From Nitrosomonadales bacterium (GTDB lineage Bacteria; Pseudomonadota; Gammaproteobacteria; Burkholderiales; Gallionellaceae), in NCBI GenBank assembly GCA_016223025.1, contig JACRPU010000019.1, positions 1 through 33,596 on the forward strand: DNA of 33,596 bases. The letters are read 5' to 3'. Both the position numbers and the translations under genes were made by a program. Shown piece after piece: positions 1-8,179 of the stretch. The notes beneath the pieces are model-generated. The model had not been told where the DNA came from, searched no databases, and saw only the letters and a program-made list of their open reading frames with translations. Numbering within the stretch: the first letter of the stretch is position 1; each line of letters starts with the position of its first letter.

Positions 1-939
1 CTCGGCCTTGAGGCGGGCCGTTTCTGCTTCCTGTTTGGCTTTTGCCTCGGCCTCGGCGCGTGCCTTGGCTTCGGCATCCGCCCTGGTTTTTGCTGCTTCG
101 AGTTGCGCCCGGATCGCCGCCGCTTCCTGTTCGGCTTTGACGCGCGCGGCTTCGGCTTCGGCGCGTGCCTTGGCCGCTTCCTGCTCGGCTTTGAGGCGGG
201 CCGTTTCCGCTTCCTGTTTGGCTTTTGCCTCGGCTTCGGCACGCGCCTTGGCTTCGGCATCCGCTCTGGTCTTTGCTGCTTCGAGTTGCGCCCGGATCGC
301 CACCGCTTCCTGCTCGGCCTTGAGGCGGGCCGCTTCCTGTTTCGCTTTTGTTTCGGCTTCGGCGCGCGCTTTGGCTTCGGCTTCCGTCCTGGCCTTTGCT
401 GCTTCGAGTTGCGCCCGTGCCGCCGCTTCCTGCCCGGCTTTGAGCCGTACCGCATCCGCAGCCTGTTTCGCCCGTGCTTCCGCCTCGGCGCGCGCTTTGG
501 CCTCGGCATCCGCCCTGGCCTTTGCGGCTTCGATTTGCACCGCCACCTGCTTTGTCTTTTCCTCCGCTTCCGCTCTGGCTCTTGCCGCTTCAGCCGCCAT
601 CGCTTCCGGAGTGGGAGCGCGCATGATGATGGTAAAGTCGAGTTCCTCCCCCTCTTCTTCCATCTTTCTGGCTGGGGTGACTATCTTCGGCGTGGCTATT
701 TTCAGCCCGCCGCCCGCCCTGGATTTGTCCTGAATGAACCCGCCGTTCTCCAGTTCCTGCAACAACCCCGCCAGCTCCGCGCGCAAGCTGGGGGCAGCCC
801 GCTTTGTCAGATCCGCCACTGTGGATCGGTCGTCAACCAGCGCCAGGGCGCGTTTGATATCGCCAGACAGAAAGCTGGTGTTGTTCTTGATCTCGCCCTC
901 TCCCTTGAGGGTCACGGTATAAATCGTTCTGTTGTCCAT
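1..939 (-). CDS. Coiled-coil protein rich in Ala/Glu/Lys repeats, 3' end outside the window
   Basis: The frame starts at the ATG at 939-937 and stays open to position 1, giving 313 residues with no stop, so the protein is cut by the window edge. The first ~75 residues (beginning [17 protein letters not shown]) are non-repetitive and could form a small winged-helix-like domain ending in a '[12 protein letters not shown]' helix. From about residue 110 the chain is almost only Ala, Glu, Lys, Arg and Gln in blocks such as '[18 protein letters not shown]', '[10 protein letters not shown]' and '[13 protein letters not shown]', as in a long coiled coil. The DNA repeats with it: the block starting at position 1 recurs at 184 and 313, spacings of 61 and 43 codons. 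No signal peptide or membrane segment is seen. It lies 48 bases downstream of the asmA-like gene on the same strand. The function is not recognised; a cytoplasmic scaffold or signalling accessory protein is only a guess. Confidence 0.85.
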   Translation of the reverse strand, partial: MDNRTIYTVTLKGEGEIKNNTSFLSGDIKRALALVDDRSTVADLTKRAAPSLRAELAGLLQELENGGFIQDKSRAGGGLKIATPKIVTPARKMEEEGEELDFTIIMRAPTPEAMAAEAARARAEAEEKTKQVAVQIEAAKARADAEAKARAEAEARAKQAADAVRLKAGQEAAARAQLEAAKARTEAEAKARAEAETKAKQEAARLKAEQEAVAIRAQLEAAKTRADAEAKARAEAEAKAKQEAETARLKAEQEAAKARAEAEAARVKAEQEAAAIRAQLEAAKTRADAEAKARAEAEAKAKQEAETARLKAE

Positions 940-987
940 GCTGGAATTATCTCACCAAAGCTGCCCGCTACGCCAAACACAACACCA

Positions 988-2700
988 TTACTTCCCCGGT
1001 TTGCTTTCGTTCTTTTCACCCGTTTTTTCCTTCCTGCTTCCGAACAGCTTGTTCAGCAAGTTGCCCGCCTTGATTCCCAGCGCCGTTCCCAACCCCGGCC
1101 CCATCAGCGCGGTTCCCACCGAAGCGCCCGCCAGCGCGGACTTGGTGGGGCGCAACACCGGATCGCTCAAGGAGCCGGAGATTGCCAGCGGCATGCTGAT
1201 CAGGGTCGCCGTTCCCTTGACGTCGGTATCCAGCAATCCGCTCAATTGCTGCTGGGGGGAAACATCCAGTTGGCCTTCCGCATTAAATGCGCCGGAAGAC
1301 ACTTTCACGTCTTTGAAATGATACCCATCGGCATCCACCGAGAGCAAGCTGGAAAGCTCGGTAAAGCTGGTGGTTCCACCCTTGTTTCCTTCCTTCAGCG
1401 GATTGCTTGCCGCCTGCACCATGTCCACCTTGCGCAGCACCCCGTTCCTGATGCGGAATTCGCCATCCAGTTGCAGGTTTTGCGGAAAGCGCGCGAACTC
1501 TTTCGCCTTGACGGAAAACTTCGCCTTGCCTTCCAGCGTGCCGCTCAGCGTGACATCGTTGCTCAACGCCTGCGCCACCGGACCGATCGCGATATCGCCG
1601 AACACGACATCGGCGCGCACCGACGCATCGGAACTCCGTATCACGGCAGAGCCCTCCACGGAGCCGCCATACAATTTCCCCCGCAATCCGGATAGGGTGA
1701 TCTCCGCCAATGTTCCCGATAAATGTGTCCTGGCCGCATCCAGCGCAAGGGCCTGATGAAAGCTGCCGGGCACATGCAGCGTGGCGTTTTTTATCTCCGC
1801 TTCCGCATCAATTTTCAGGTTGCCGGGCAAAGCCATCGCCGTGGTGCCACGCGCGCTCAGGCTCCCTTTGCCGCGCAGGTCGCCGGACGCCATTACGGCG
1901 CGGGTGTTCAGCAGCGGCAACAGGCGCTCCAACTTGCCCTCCGCGGCATCCAGCCGGAGCGCCAGCCTCCATTCCGGCTTCCACTCCAGCAGCGCGCCGC
2001 CCGCGATGCGCGCCCCGTATATCTCTGCGGAAAAGTTTTTCGCGTCAAACCGCGTCTCCGCCAGAACCCCGTTTACGTTCAAACTGGTCAGCTTGATGGC
2101 GGGGTGGTTGGGCGGCGACCAGGCATTGGCCTGCGCCTCGACAGCGTAGGTATTGCCCGGCTGCGGGCGCAGCGTGGCGGTGGCTTTTTTTCCGTCCAGA
2201 GCAAACCACGCGCGCGCCAGGCTGCCGTCCGGCGCGAACTCCAGCTTGCCTTCCAGCGATTCCAGGGCGAATTTCGGCGCCGCGAGGCGGATGCCGGTAA
2301 ACTGCAATTCCTCCACGCGGAACGGGGGGGGTGCAGCGGCGGCGCTTTGCAGCAGTACAAACAGCTTTTCCAGTTGCGCTTGCGTCACGCTGCCGTTTTT
2401 CAGGATAACGTGACGGATCACCCGCTGCGCCCCAAACAGCGAGCGGATATCGAATATTATTTTGACGGATTGGAGCGCGATCCCGTCGCGTTCGCCGATC
2501 TCTATATTTTCCAGCGCCAGGTGCGGAAAGGGCAGGGCGCCGAACTTGAGATGCTTGATTTTCACCGGCTCGTTCAATTCCGCGCTCAGCGCACGCTCGA
2601 TTTCCGGCACATAGGTATCCAGCGGCGTAAAATAAATCGCCGTTGCCGCCAGCAGTACCAGCAACGCTACGACAGCCAGAAATCGTTTCAGCCACTTCAT
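988..2700 (-). CDS. AsmA family protein
   Basis: A 570-residue protein of the AsmA family: large envelope proteins with one N-terminal membrane anchor and a long periplasmic beta-rich groove, linked in other bacteria to phospholipid movement between the membranes. The N-terminus is a signal anchor (residues 6-24, 'FLAVVALLVLLAATAIYF'). It is followed by the typical start of the periplasmic part ('YVPEIERALSAELNEPVKI', then 'GALPFPHLALENIEIG'). The C-terminal third contains AsmA_2-like repeats ('LSGTLEGKAKFSVKA', 'VDMVQAASNPL', 'LSGLLDTDVKGTATLISMP') and ends in a Gly/Ala-rich stretch and a Lys-rich tail. The coiled-coil gene follows after 48 bases. A MITE-like repeat begins 17 bases upstream of the start codon, so the native promoter lies beyond it or the repeat is part of the leader. 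Family assignment is firm; the transported lipid is unknown. Confidence 0.85.
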   Translation of the reverse strand: MKWLKRFLAVVALLVLLAATAIYFTPLDTYVPEIERALSAELNEPVKIKHLKFGALPFPHLALENIEIGERDGIALQSVKIIFDIRSLFGAQRVIRHVILKNGSVTQAQLEKLFVLLQSAAAAPPPFRVEELQFTGIRLAAPKFALESLEGKLEFAPDGSLARAWFALDGKKATATLRPQPGNTYAVEAQANAWSPPNHPAIKLTSLNVNGVLAETRFDAKNFSAEIYGARIAGGALLEWKPEWRLALRLDAAEGKLERLLPLLNTRAVMASGDLRGKGSLSARGTTAMALPGNLKIDAEAEIKNATLHVPGSFHQALALDAARTHLSGTLAEITLSGLRGKLYGGSVEGSAVIRSSDASVRADVVFGDIAIGPVAQALSNDVTLSGTLEGKAKFSVKAKEFARFPQNLQLDGEFRIRNGVLRKVDMVQAASNPLKEGNKGGTTSFTELSSLLSVDADGYHFKDVKVSSGAFNAEGQLDVSPQQQLSGLLDTDVKGTATLISMPLAISGSLSDPVLRPTKSALAGASVGTALMGPGLGTALGIKAGNLLNKLFGSRKEKTGEKNESKPGK

Positions 2701-2717
2701 CTCGGCAGCAGGGTAAA

Positions 2718-2858
2718 GGGCGCTTCTAAAAATTCAGAGTTCGCCCAAATGCAAGGCGTGGAAAAAATTTCGCAGCGCCGCATATGTATGATATGTCAGC
2801 AAGAAATTTTTTCCGCAACGCAGCAGTTGGGATGAAATGTGGATTTTTAGAAGTGCCC
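2718..2858. mobile_element. MITE-like element, 141 bp, with TAAA target duplication
   Basis: Terminal inverted repeats GGGCGCTTCTAAAAAT (2718-2733) and ATTTTTAGAAGTGCCC (2843-2858) match at 15 of 16 positions. They are flanked by identical TAAA tetramers at 2714-2717 and 2859-2862, as expected of a target-site duplication. The interior is also an imperfect palindrome (GGAAAAAATTTC at 2760-2771 against GAAATTTTTTCC at 2802-2813), so the whole element can fold into one long hairpin. No coding capacity is seen, so any movement would need a transposase in trans. It begins 17 bases before the asmA-like start codon. Confidence 0.8.
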
Positions 2859-2882
2859 TAAATTTGTTCTCGGAAAAGAAGT

Positions 2883-2910
2883 GTAGTTGGATAAGCGCAG
2901 CGCATCCACC
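2883..2910. repeat. REP-like palindrome (GGATAAGCGC...GCATCC type)
   Basis: GTAGTTGGATAAGCGCAGCG continuing to CATCCACC is an imperfect palindrome with GGAT/ATCC arms around AAGCGCAGCGC. Sequences of this form are common extragenic repeats in proteobacteria. Only one copy is seen here, so the call rests on resemblance and palindromy. Confidence 0.5.
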
Positions 2911-2957
2911 ATTTCGGGCGGGCGCGGTGAAAGCGCTCTTCTTGTCCAACCGCCTCT

Positions 2958-3137
2958 TTAACGTGAAACTCGCGCAGCGATTCGTTCGCCCCCTCTCCCG
3001 CCAGCGGGAGAGGGTTGCACCCGCAAGGGGCAGGCCGTGGTTGTAAAGCCGCTGAAGCGGCAACAGCCACGCACGGGTGAGGGAAACGGGCATGGCGAGT
3101 TTCATAATCAGGGGTGGCTACTCGCCATGCCCGTTAG
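2958..3137 (+). repeat. RptA copy a: composite palindromic repeat with terminal hairpin
   Basis: This copy of the dispersed element runs in order: TTAACGTGAAACTCGCGCAG (2958-2977); a CCCTCTCCC...GGGAGAGGG hairpin; GGGTGAGGGAAACGGG; then a terminal hairpin with a perfect 16-bp stem (3085-3100 with 3120-3135, AACGGGCATGGCGAGT) and a 19-nt loop containing GGGGTGGC. Between the inner hairpin and the GGGTGAGGG block, 59 bp of another palindrome are inserted (listed separately). Other copies: 17558-17757, 22601-22722, 31646-31721, 32403-32520 and 33373-33450. Confidence 0.8.
3015..3073 (+). repeat. REP-like palindrome nested in RptA copy a
   Basis: GCCGTGGTTGTAA is followed by the hairpin GCCGC-TGAA-GCGGC and then CAACAGCCACG. 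The same layout occurs in the opposite orientation inside copy b (17610-17732), where the hairpin is GGGGC-TGAA-GCCCC. The stem differs by paired changes while the TGAA loop is kept. The boundaries are inferred by comparison with copies that lack it (copy c reads GGGAGAGGGCAGGGTGAG straight through). Confidence 0.65.
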
Positions 3138-3496
3138 ATTGGCGGGGGCGCAAAAAATCATTCATCTGATGATATTAAGCCAGTTTGCGAGAACAGATTT
3201 ACCCTATCACAAAATATTCCCGCCTGTGCGGGATGCTCCATCGAGAATTCCACCCGGGGTGTCCAAACTCAAAAAAGCGGGGTTTTTGCTTTGCTGCTTG
3301 AGTATTTGGAGGTTGCCGGGTACACCTATTATTGATCCAGCGCAATTTTGCGTATTACAAGAAACCCCGCTAAAGTGGAAGGCGAAACATGCGGGATATT
3401 TAGGCAAGTGAATTGCGCGCAATATGCTGTAAATCCGGTTGCCCGTTCATGTTTGGGCATAATAACAGGCACTGAAATTGGAATTCTCACGGCAGC
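3138..3496. other. Non-coding stretch with weak inverted repeats
   Basis: No convincing gene is seen on either strand. A short hairpin CCCGC-CTGT-GCGGG lies at 3219-3232 within ATTCCCGCCTGTGCGGGATG, similar to the palindrome at 19314-19333. A perfect 10-bp inverted repeat AGCGGGGTTT (3276-3285) / AAACCCCGCT (3362-3371) encloses 76 bases. No promoter could be fixed with confidence. Confidence 0.5.
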
Positions 3497-3703
3497 ATGA
3501 GCGATTACGATCTTCCCCTCCAGTTTCTGAAAATCCTCACCGTATTCGGGGGCGTTTGCGCCGCCGTATTGTATTTCTGGTGGAAGAGCTATTCCACGCC
3601 CTCCCTGGCGACTGACCGGCGCAAGGTAAACCTGAAAGTGGAAGTGGATCGAAGGAGGGGTGAGCGCCGGAAGCAACCCAGGCGCATGGCATATTCAGCA
3701 TGA
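3497..3703 (+). CDS. Small single-pass membrane protein, function unknown
   Basis: A 68-residue protein beginning MSDYDLPLQFLKILTVFGG. Residues about 9-28 form one hydrophobic membrane segment. The tail is strongly basic with repeated 'DRR' and 'RRR' clusters (DRRKVNLKVEVDRRRGERR), giving a cytoplasmic positively charged domain with the N-terminus outside by the positive-inside rule. No clear Shine-Dalgarno sequence precedes the ATG. It lies 114 bases before the yccA-like gene on the same strand. The hydrophobic/basic organisation is unlikely by chance, but the family is not recognised and the gene could be spurious. Confidence 0.5.
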   Translation: MSDYDLPLQFLKILTVFGGVCAAVLYFWWKSYSTPSLATDRRKVNLKVEVDRRRGERRKQPRRMAYSA

Positions 3704-3817
3704 GGGCGTCTCCCCTCGCGGCGAAAAACGGCGCAATCTGAAGAAGATTGCAACTTTCTCCGCACTTGGGTAGTCTTATCGCCGCAGTTGTATTAACCCA
3801 TCCCATCTGGAGGAAAT

Positions 3818-4507
3818 ATGCAATACGAATCTCAAGTCATTTCGCGCACCGGCACGCTCGCGATCGAGCAAAACAGGGTGTTGCGCAATACCTACCTGCT
3901 GCTTGCGCTCACCATGGTTCCGACCATCGTCGGCGCGCTCGCCGGCTTGTCCACCAACTTCGCGTTCGTGGCGCAATACCCGGTAATGGCCCCGCTGCTG
4001 ATGTTCGCCGTGATGATGGGCATGCTGTTCGGGGTTGCCGCGCTGCGCAACAGCGTGTGGGGCATTGCACTGCTGCTGGGCTTCACTTTTGTCGCCGGTT
4101 GGTTCCTCGGGCCGATCCTGCAAGTGGCGCTGCACCTGAAGAACGGCGCGCAACTGGTCGGCATGGCAGCCGGCGGCACCGGGTTGATTTTCTTCGGCCT
4201 GGCATCGCTGGCCACGGTGACGAAAAAAGACTTCAGCTTCATGGGCAAGTTTCTGTTTATCGGGCTGATCCTGCTGGTGATCGCCTCGCTGGCCAACATC
4301 TTTTTTGCCATTCCCGCGCTGTCGCTGACCATTTCGTCCATCGCCGTACTGCTTTTCTCGGCTTACATCCTGTTTGATGTCAGCCGCATCATTCACGGCG
4401 GCGAGACAAACTATGTCATGGCCACCATGTCGCTGTACCTCGATATCTACAATATTTTCGTGAACCTGCTGAGCCTGCTGATGGCTTTCAGCGGCGAACG
4501 CGATTAA
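3818..4507 (+). CDS. Bax inhibitor-1 / YccA family membrane protein
   Basis: A 229-residue integral membrane protein of the BI-1/YccA family. In E. coli, YccA binds and modulates the FtsH protease; other members are pH-gated ion leak channels. Seven hydrophobic segments are visible, including 'NTYLLLALTMVPTIVGALAG', 'YPVMAPLLMFAVMMGMLFGV', 'VWGIALLLGFTFVAGWFLGP' and 'FLFIGLILLVIASLANIFFA'. The family hallmark toward the end is present: 'AYILFDVSRIIHGGETNYV' followed by 'MSLYLDIYNIFVNLLSLL'. Its length matches the family. A strong Shine-Dalgarno sequence (GGAGG, about 5 bases before the ATG) sets the start. It converges with sspB at a shared terminator. Confidence 0.93.
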   Translation: MQYESQVISRTGTLAIEQNRVLRNTYLLLALTMVPTIVGALAGLSTNFAFVAQYPVMAPLLMFAVMMGMLFGVAALRNSVWGIALLLGFTFVAGWFLGPILQVALHLKNGAQLVGMAAGGTGLIFFGLASLATVTKKDFSFMGKFLFIGLILLVIASLANIFFAIPALSLTISSIAVLLFSAYILFDVSRIIHGGETNYVMATMSLYLDIYNIFVNLLSLLMAFSGERD

Positions 4508-4547
4508 CCCGCGCTTCCACCCTCCTGCTTGAGGGTAGGCAAAATGA

Positions 4548-4570
4548 AAAGGCGGCCTGTGGCCGCCTTT
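4548..4570. terminator. Bidirectional intrinsic terminator between yccA-like gene and sspB
   Basis: The perfect 10-bp stem AAAGGCGGCC-TGT-GGCCGCCTTT is flanked by A-rich sequence on the left (AAAATGA) and T-rich on the right (CATTTTTATTT), so it works for both strands. It lies between the stop codons of two convergent genes. Confidence 0.9.
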
Positions 4571-4575
4571 CATTT

Positions 4576-4986
4576 TTATTTCACTATCCTGAGCTGCGGT
4601 TTGGCCCGCGCGAGGTTATCCGGCGGCTTGTCCCCGCCATCGCCGTCACTGTCACCGGATGGCGACGGTTCGGGTATCTCCCCCTGGAATGCCAGTCCCT
4701 GGCCGTTCTCCTTGGCAAAAATACCGGTCACTGCTGCTACCGGCACGACAATGGCGTGCGGCACCCCGCCAAACCTGCCATCACAGGTGATTTCTTCGTT
4801 GCCCAATTGCAGGTTATGCACCGCTTCCATGCTCAAGTTGAGCACGATCTCGCCTTCCTTGACGAAAGCCATCGGCACCAGCGTTCTTTTGTCCACCCGC
4901 ACCGCCAGATAGGGGGTCAGGCCGCTGTCGGCGCACCAATCGTAAATTGCGCGGATCAAATAAGGCTTGGTGGGCAGATCGCTCAT
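4576..4986 (-). CDS. sspB: ClpXP protease specificity-enhancing factor SspB
   Basis: A 136-residue SspB. This adaptor binds the ssrA tag on stalled translation products and delivers them to ClpXP; in some bacteria it also delivers RseA. The folded N-terminal substrate-binding domain is recognisable from 'KPYLIRAIYDWCADSGLTPYL' through 'VVPVAAVTGIFAKENGQGL'. It is followed by an acidic, Gly/Asp/Pro-rich linker and a short C-terminal peptide 'KPQLRIVK', which corresponds to the ClpX-docking tail of the family. It lies 35 bases downstream of sspA in the same direction and is probably co-transcribed. It ends at the bidirectional terminator. Confidence 0.95.
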   Translation of the reverse strand: MSDLPTKPYLIRAIYDWCADSGLTPYLAVRVDKRTLVPMAFVKEGEIVLNLSMEAVHNLQLGNEEITCDGRFGGVPHAIVVPVAAVTGIFAKENGQGLAFQGEIPEPSPSGDSDGDGGDKPPDNLARAKPQLRIVK

Positions 4987-5021
4987 TGCAGGCGCCTCAA
5001 AAACTCAGGAGCCCTCTCCAT

Positions 5022-5621
5022 CTACTTGCGCATCGCCTTTTCGGCAGGGGTCATCGCCTCGATATAGGCGGGCCGCGAAAACAGCCTTTCGGCATACTTC
5101 ATCAGCGGCGCGGCTTCCTTGCCCAACTGGATGCCGTAATGGTCAAGCCGCCACAATAGCGGCGCGATTGCCACATCCAGCATGGAAAACTCATCGCCCA
5201 GCATGTATTTCTGCTTGGCGAACACCGGGGCAATCTGCGTCAGGTTGTCGCGCACCGTCATGCGGGCCTTGTCCGCGACTTTCTGGGCCGCGTGCTCGAT
5301 GGCGTCAATGTGGCAGTACAGCTCGTTTTCGAAGCGGTGCAGGAACAGCCGCGCGCGCGCGCGCATCACCGGGTCGGGCGGCATCAACTGCGGGTGGGGA
5401 AAACGCTCGTCAATATATTCGTTGATGATGTTGGCTTCATACAGGATCAGGTCGCGTTCCACCAGCGCCGGTACCTTGCTGTACGGGTTGATCACCGCAA
5501 GATCCTCCGGGATGTTGAACACGTCCACGTCAATGACCTGGAAATCCATGCCTTTCTCGAACAGCACGATGCGGCAACGCTGGCTGAACGGGTCTATTGT
5601 TCCCGAGTAAAGCGTCATCAT
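5022..5621 (-). CDS. sspA: Stringent starvation protein A (glutathione S-transferase fold)
   Basis: SspA is an RNA polymerase-associated protein with a glutathione S-transferase fold, induced by starvation. The thioredoxin-like N-terminal domain ('LYSGTIDPFSQRCRIVLFEKG', 'NPYSKVPALVERDLILYEAN') and the helical C-terminal domain ('MLGDEFSMLDVAIAPLLWRL') are both present. The usual GST catalytic residue is not evident, as is normal for SspA. The frame can be extended to a GTG at 5633, but the GGGGTGA Shine-Dalgarno sequence sits 8 bases before the ATG at 5621 and only overlaps the GTG. The ATG is therefore preferred (199 residues). The gene begins 35 bases after the pnp stop, an unusual neighbour; in many betaproteobacteria sspAB follows the cytochrome bc1 genes. 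Confidence 0.94.
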   Translation of the reverse strand: MMTLYSGTIDPFSQRCRIVLFEKGMDFQVIDVDVFNIPEDLAVINPYSKVPALVERDLILYEANIINEYIDERFPHPQLMPPDPVMRARARLFLHRFENELYCHIDAIEHAAQKVADKARMTVRDNLTQIAPVFAKQKYMLGDEFSMLDVAIAPLLWRLDHYGIQLGKEAAPLMKYAERLFSRPAYIEAMTPAEKAMRK

Positions 5622-5656
5622 AGCGCGACTCACCCCCTAGAATATTTCCGCAAAGG

Positions 5657-7768
5657 TTACTCCGCAACGCGGGCCGCCGCCGCTTCTGCGGCGATAAGCG
5701 CCTTCATGCTCAGGCGCAAACGGCCCTTCTCGTCCGCTTCCAGCACCTTGACCTTCACTACCTGCCCTTCCTTCAGGACATCGGTCACGCTGTTGATGCG
5801 CTCGTTGGAAATCTGCGAAATATGCAACAGGCCATCCTTGCCCGGCATGATGTTCACGATCGCGCCAAAGTCCAGCAGCTTGACCACCGGGCCTTCGTAA
5901 GTCTTGCCCACTTCCACTTCCGCCACGATATCTTCGATGCGCTTCCTGGCCAGCACGCCGCCTTCGGCGCTGATGCTGGCGATGGTCACGTTGCCGTCGT
6001 CGTCAATATCAATGGTGGTGCCGGTCTCCTCGGTCAGGGCGCGGATCACCGCGCCGCCCTTGCCGATCACGTCGCGGATTTTTTCCGGGTTGATCTTGAT
6101 CTTGATCATGCGCGGCGCGTGCGCCGAAACTTCGGAGCGCACTGCGGGCATGGCCTGTTTCATGATGCCGAGGATGTGCATGCGCCCTTCGCGCGCCTGG
6201 CTCAGGGCAACCTGCATGATTTCGCGCGTTATGCCGTTGATCTTGATGTCCATCTGGAGCGCGGTAATGCCCTTTTCCGAGCCCGCCACCTTGAAGTCCA
6301 TGTCGCCCAGGTGATCCTCGTCGCCGAGAATGTCAGTCAGCACGGCAAAGCGGTTCCCTTCCTTGATCAGCCCCATGGCGATGCCAGCCACATGGGTCTT
6401 GAACGGCACGCCGGCATCCATCAAAGCCAGGCAGCCGCCGCATACCGAAGCCATCGAGCTGGAGCCGTTCGACTCGGTGATTTCGGAAACCACGCGGATG
6501 GAGTAGCCGAATTCCTCATCGCCCGGCAATGCCGCAACCAGGGCGCGCTTGGCCAGGCGGCCATGGCCGATTTCGCGGCGCTTGGGCGTGCCGACCCGAC
6601 CGGTTTCGCCGGTGGAATACGGCGGAAAGTTATAGTTCAGCATGAAACGGTCCAGATATTCGCCTTGCAGGGCATCAATCTTCTGGGCGTCGCGCGCAGT
6701 GCCCAGCGTAGCCACCACCAGCGCCTGGGTCTCTCCCCTGGTAAACAGCGCCGAACCGTGCGTGCGCGGCAATACCCCGGTGCGGATGGTGATCGGGCGC
6801 ACGGTGCGGGTATCGCGCCCGTCAATGCGCGGCTCGCCGCCCAATATCTGGCCGCGCACGATTTTGGCTTCCAGCGCGCTGAACAAGTCATTGAGATGGT
6901 TCTTTTGAATCGCGCTGTCCGCCGCTGTCAGCGCTTCCACCACGCGGCTGCGGATCGCATCCACCTGCGCGGTGCGCGCCTGCTTCTGGCGCACGGCATA
7001 AGCGGCTTGCAGGTCGCTTTCCGCCAGTTCCGCAATTCTGGCAATCAGCGCATCATCCTTGGCCGGGGGAGTCCATTCCCAGTCCGGATGACCAGCCTCA
7101 TCCGCCATTTCGTTGATCGCCCCGATCACCGACTGCATCTGCTGGTGGCCGAACACGACCGCGCCCAGCATGACATCTTCGGGCAATTCCTGCGCTTCCG
7201 ATTCCACCATCAGCACCGCCTGCGCCGTGCCCGCCACCACCAGATCCAGCTTCGACTCCCGCAACTGGTCAGAGGTGGGGTTGAGCACGTATTCGCCGTT
7301 CAGGTAGCCCACGCGCGCGGCGCCGACCGGCCCGTCAAACGGTATGCCGGACAGCGCCAGAGCTGCGGAGGCGCCGATCATGGCGGGAATGTCGGAATCA
7401 ATCTGGCTGTCGCTGGACAACACCGTAGCGATGATCTGCACCTCGTTGTAGAAGCCTTCCGGAAACAGCGGGCGCAACGGGCGGTCAATCAGGCGCGAAG
7501 TCAGGATTTCCTTCTCGCTGGGCCGGCCTTCGCGGCGGAAGAAACCGCCCGGTATCTTGCCGGCGGCATAGGTGCGCTCCTGATAATCCACGGTCAACGG
7601 AAAAAAATCCTGTTCCGGCTTGGCATTTTTCATGCCCACCACGGTGACCAGCACCACCGTGTCATCCAGGCTGACCATCACCGCGCCGCTTGCCTGGCGC
7701 GCTATTTCGCCGGTTTCCAGGGTGAGCTGATGGCTGCCGTAAGCTATGGTTTTCTTGTAGTGACTCAA
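5657..7768 (-). CDS. pnp: Polyribonucleotide nucleotidyltransferase (PNPase)
   Basis: PNPase degrades RNA 3' to 5' by phosphorolysis and is a core part of the degradosome. All domains are present in order: a first RNase PH domain ('[19 protein letters not shown]', '[20 protein letters not shown]'), the alpha-helical linker, a second RNase PH domain ('[18 protein letters not shown]', '[13 protein letters not shown]'), a KH domain ('[20 protein letters not shown]') and an S1 domain ('[20 protein letters not shown]'). An upstream in-frame ATG at 7786 lacks a ribosome site, while GAGAGG lies 6 bases before a TTG at 7768. That gives a protein starting (M)[11 protein letters not shown], as in relatives, so the TTG start is preferred. 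It lies downstream of rpsO as in most proteobacteria. Confidence 0.96.
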   Translation of the reverse strand: MSHYKKTIAYGSHQLTLETGEIARQASGAVMVSLDDTVVLVTVVGMKNAKPEQDFFPLTVDYQERTYAAGKIPGGFFRREGRPSEKEILTSRLIDRPLRPLFPEGFYNEVQIIATVLSSDSQIDSDIPAMIGASAALALSGIPFDGPVGAARVGYLNGEYVLNPTSDQLRESKLDLVVAGTAQAVLMVESEAQELPEDVMLGAVVFGHQQMQSVIGAINEMADEAGHPDWEWTPPAKDDALIARIAELAESDLQAAYAVRQKQARTAQVDAIRSRVVEALTAADSAIQKNHLNDLFSALEAKIVRGQILGGEPRIDGRDTRTVRPITIRTGVLPRTHGSALFTRGETQALVVATLGTARDAQKIDALQGEYLDRFMLNYNFPPYSTGETGRVGTPKRREIGHGRLAKRALVAALPGDEEFGYSIRVVSEITESNGSSSMASVCGGCLALMDAGVPFKTHVAGIAMGLIKEGNRFAVLTDILGDEDHLGDMDFKVAGSEKGITALQMDIKINGITREIMQVALSQAREGRMHILGIMKQAMPAVRSEVSAHAPRMIKIKINPEKIRDVIGKGGAVIRALTEETGTTIDIDDDGNVTIASISAEGGVLARKRIEDIVAEVEVGKTYEGPVVKLLDFGAIVNIMPGKDGLLHISQISNERINSVTDVLKEGQVVKVKVLEADEKGRLRLSMKALIAAEAAAARVAE

Positions 7769-7842
7769 AATTCGCCTCTCTCGCATTAAGTTTTATGGCG
7801 CGCCATGCGCCAATATCGTGGAATGACACTAATAAACAACGC

Positions 7843-7860
7843 GGGCCGCATCTGCGGCCC
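7843..7860 (-). terminator. rpsO-pnp intergenic hairpin (attenuator-like)
   Basis: A stem GGGCCGC with a 4-nt loop and GCGGCCC lies 17 bases after the rpsO stop. On the minus strand it is followed by GCGTTGTTTATT, a poor U-tract, so readthrough into pnp is expected. In E. coli the equivalent region holds a leaky terminator and RNA-processing sites; processing here is inference. Confidence 0.6.
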
Positions 7861-7877
7861 AAATTGTCGGGGAGTGT

Positions 7878-8147
7878 TTATTTGCGCAGTTCCAGACGCT
7901 GAATCAACGTCCGGTAGCTGTCCTCATTCTTGCCCTTGAGGTAGTCCAGCAGTTTGCGGCGGCGGCTGACCAGGCGCAGCAGGCCGCGGCGGGAATGAAA
8001 ATCCTTGGTATGTTCCTTGAAATGGCCGGTCAGGTAGTTGATGCGCGCGGTCATCAAGGCAACCTGCACTTCCGGGGAACCCGTGTCGCCCCTGCTACGC
8101 TGGTAATCGGTCATGATCTGCGCTTTTTGCGCTGCCGTAATAGTCAT
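7878..8147 (-). CDS. rpsO: 30S ribosomal protein S15
   Basis: An 89-residue S15, the full family length. It is an early-binding protein of the small-subunit platform that contacts the three-way junction of 16S rRNA. The family signature is clear: '[20 protein letters not shown]', '[19 protein letters not shown]' and '[16 protein letters not shown]'. A ribosome site GGAGAG lies about 10 bases before the ATG. A good sigma-70 promoter lies just upstream. First gene of the rpsO-pnp unit; S15 autoregulates its own translation in E. coli, which cannot be judged here. Confidence 0.98.
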   Translation of the reverse strand: MTITAAQKAQIMTDYQRSRGDTGSPEVQVALMTARINYLTGHFKEHTKDFHSRRGLLRLVSRRRKLLDYLKGKNEDSYRTLIQRLELRK

Positions 8148-8179
8148 GTCTTCAAGCTCTCCGCTAAAAAAAGTGCCGC

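Noticed and set aside
8-733. Long plus-strand frames rich in Ala and Ser over the left end
   Set aside because: They are antisense shadows of the coiled-coil gene; the minus strand gives a coherent protein with a normal start at 939 and a non-repetitive N-terminal domain.
2958-3137. CRISPR array from the repeated hairpins
   Set aside because: The repeats are dispersed composite palindromes, not regularly spaced direct repeats with unique spacers, and no cas gene is present.
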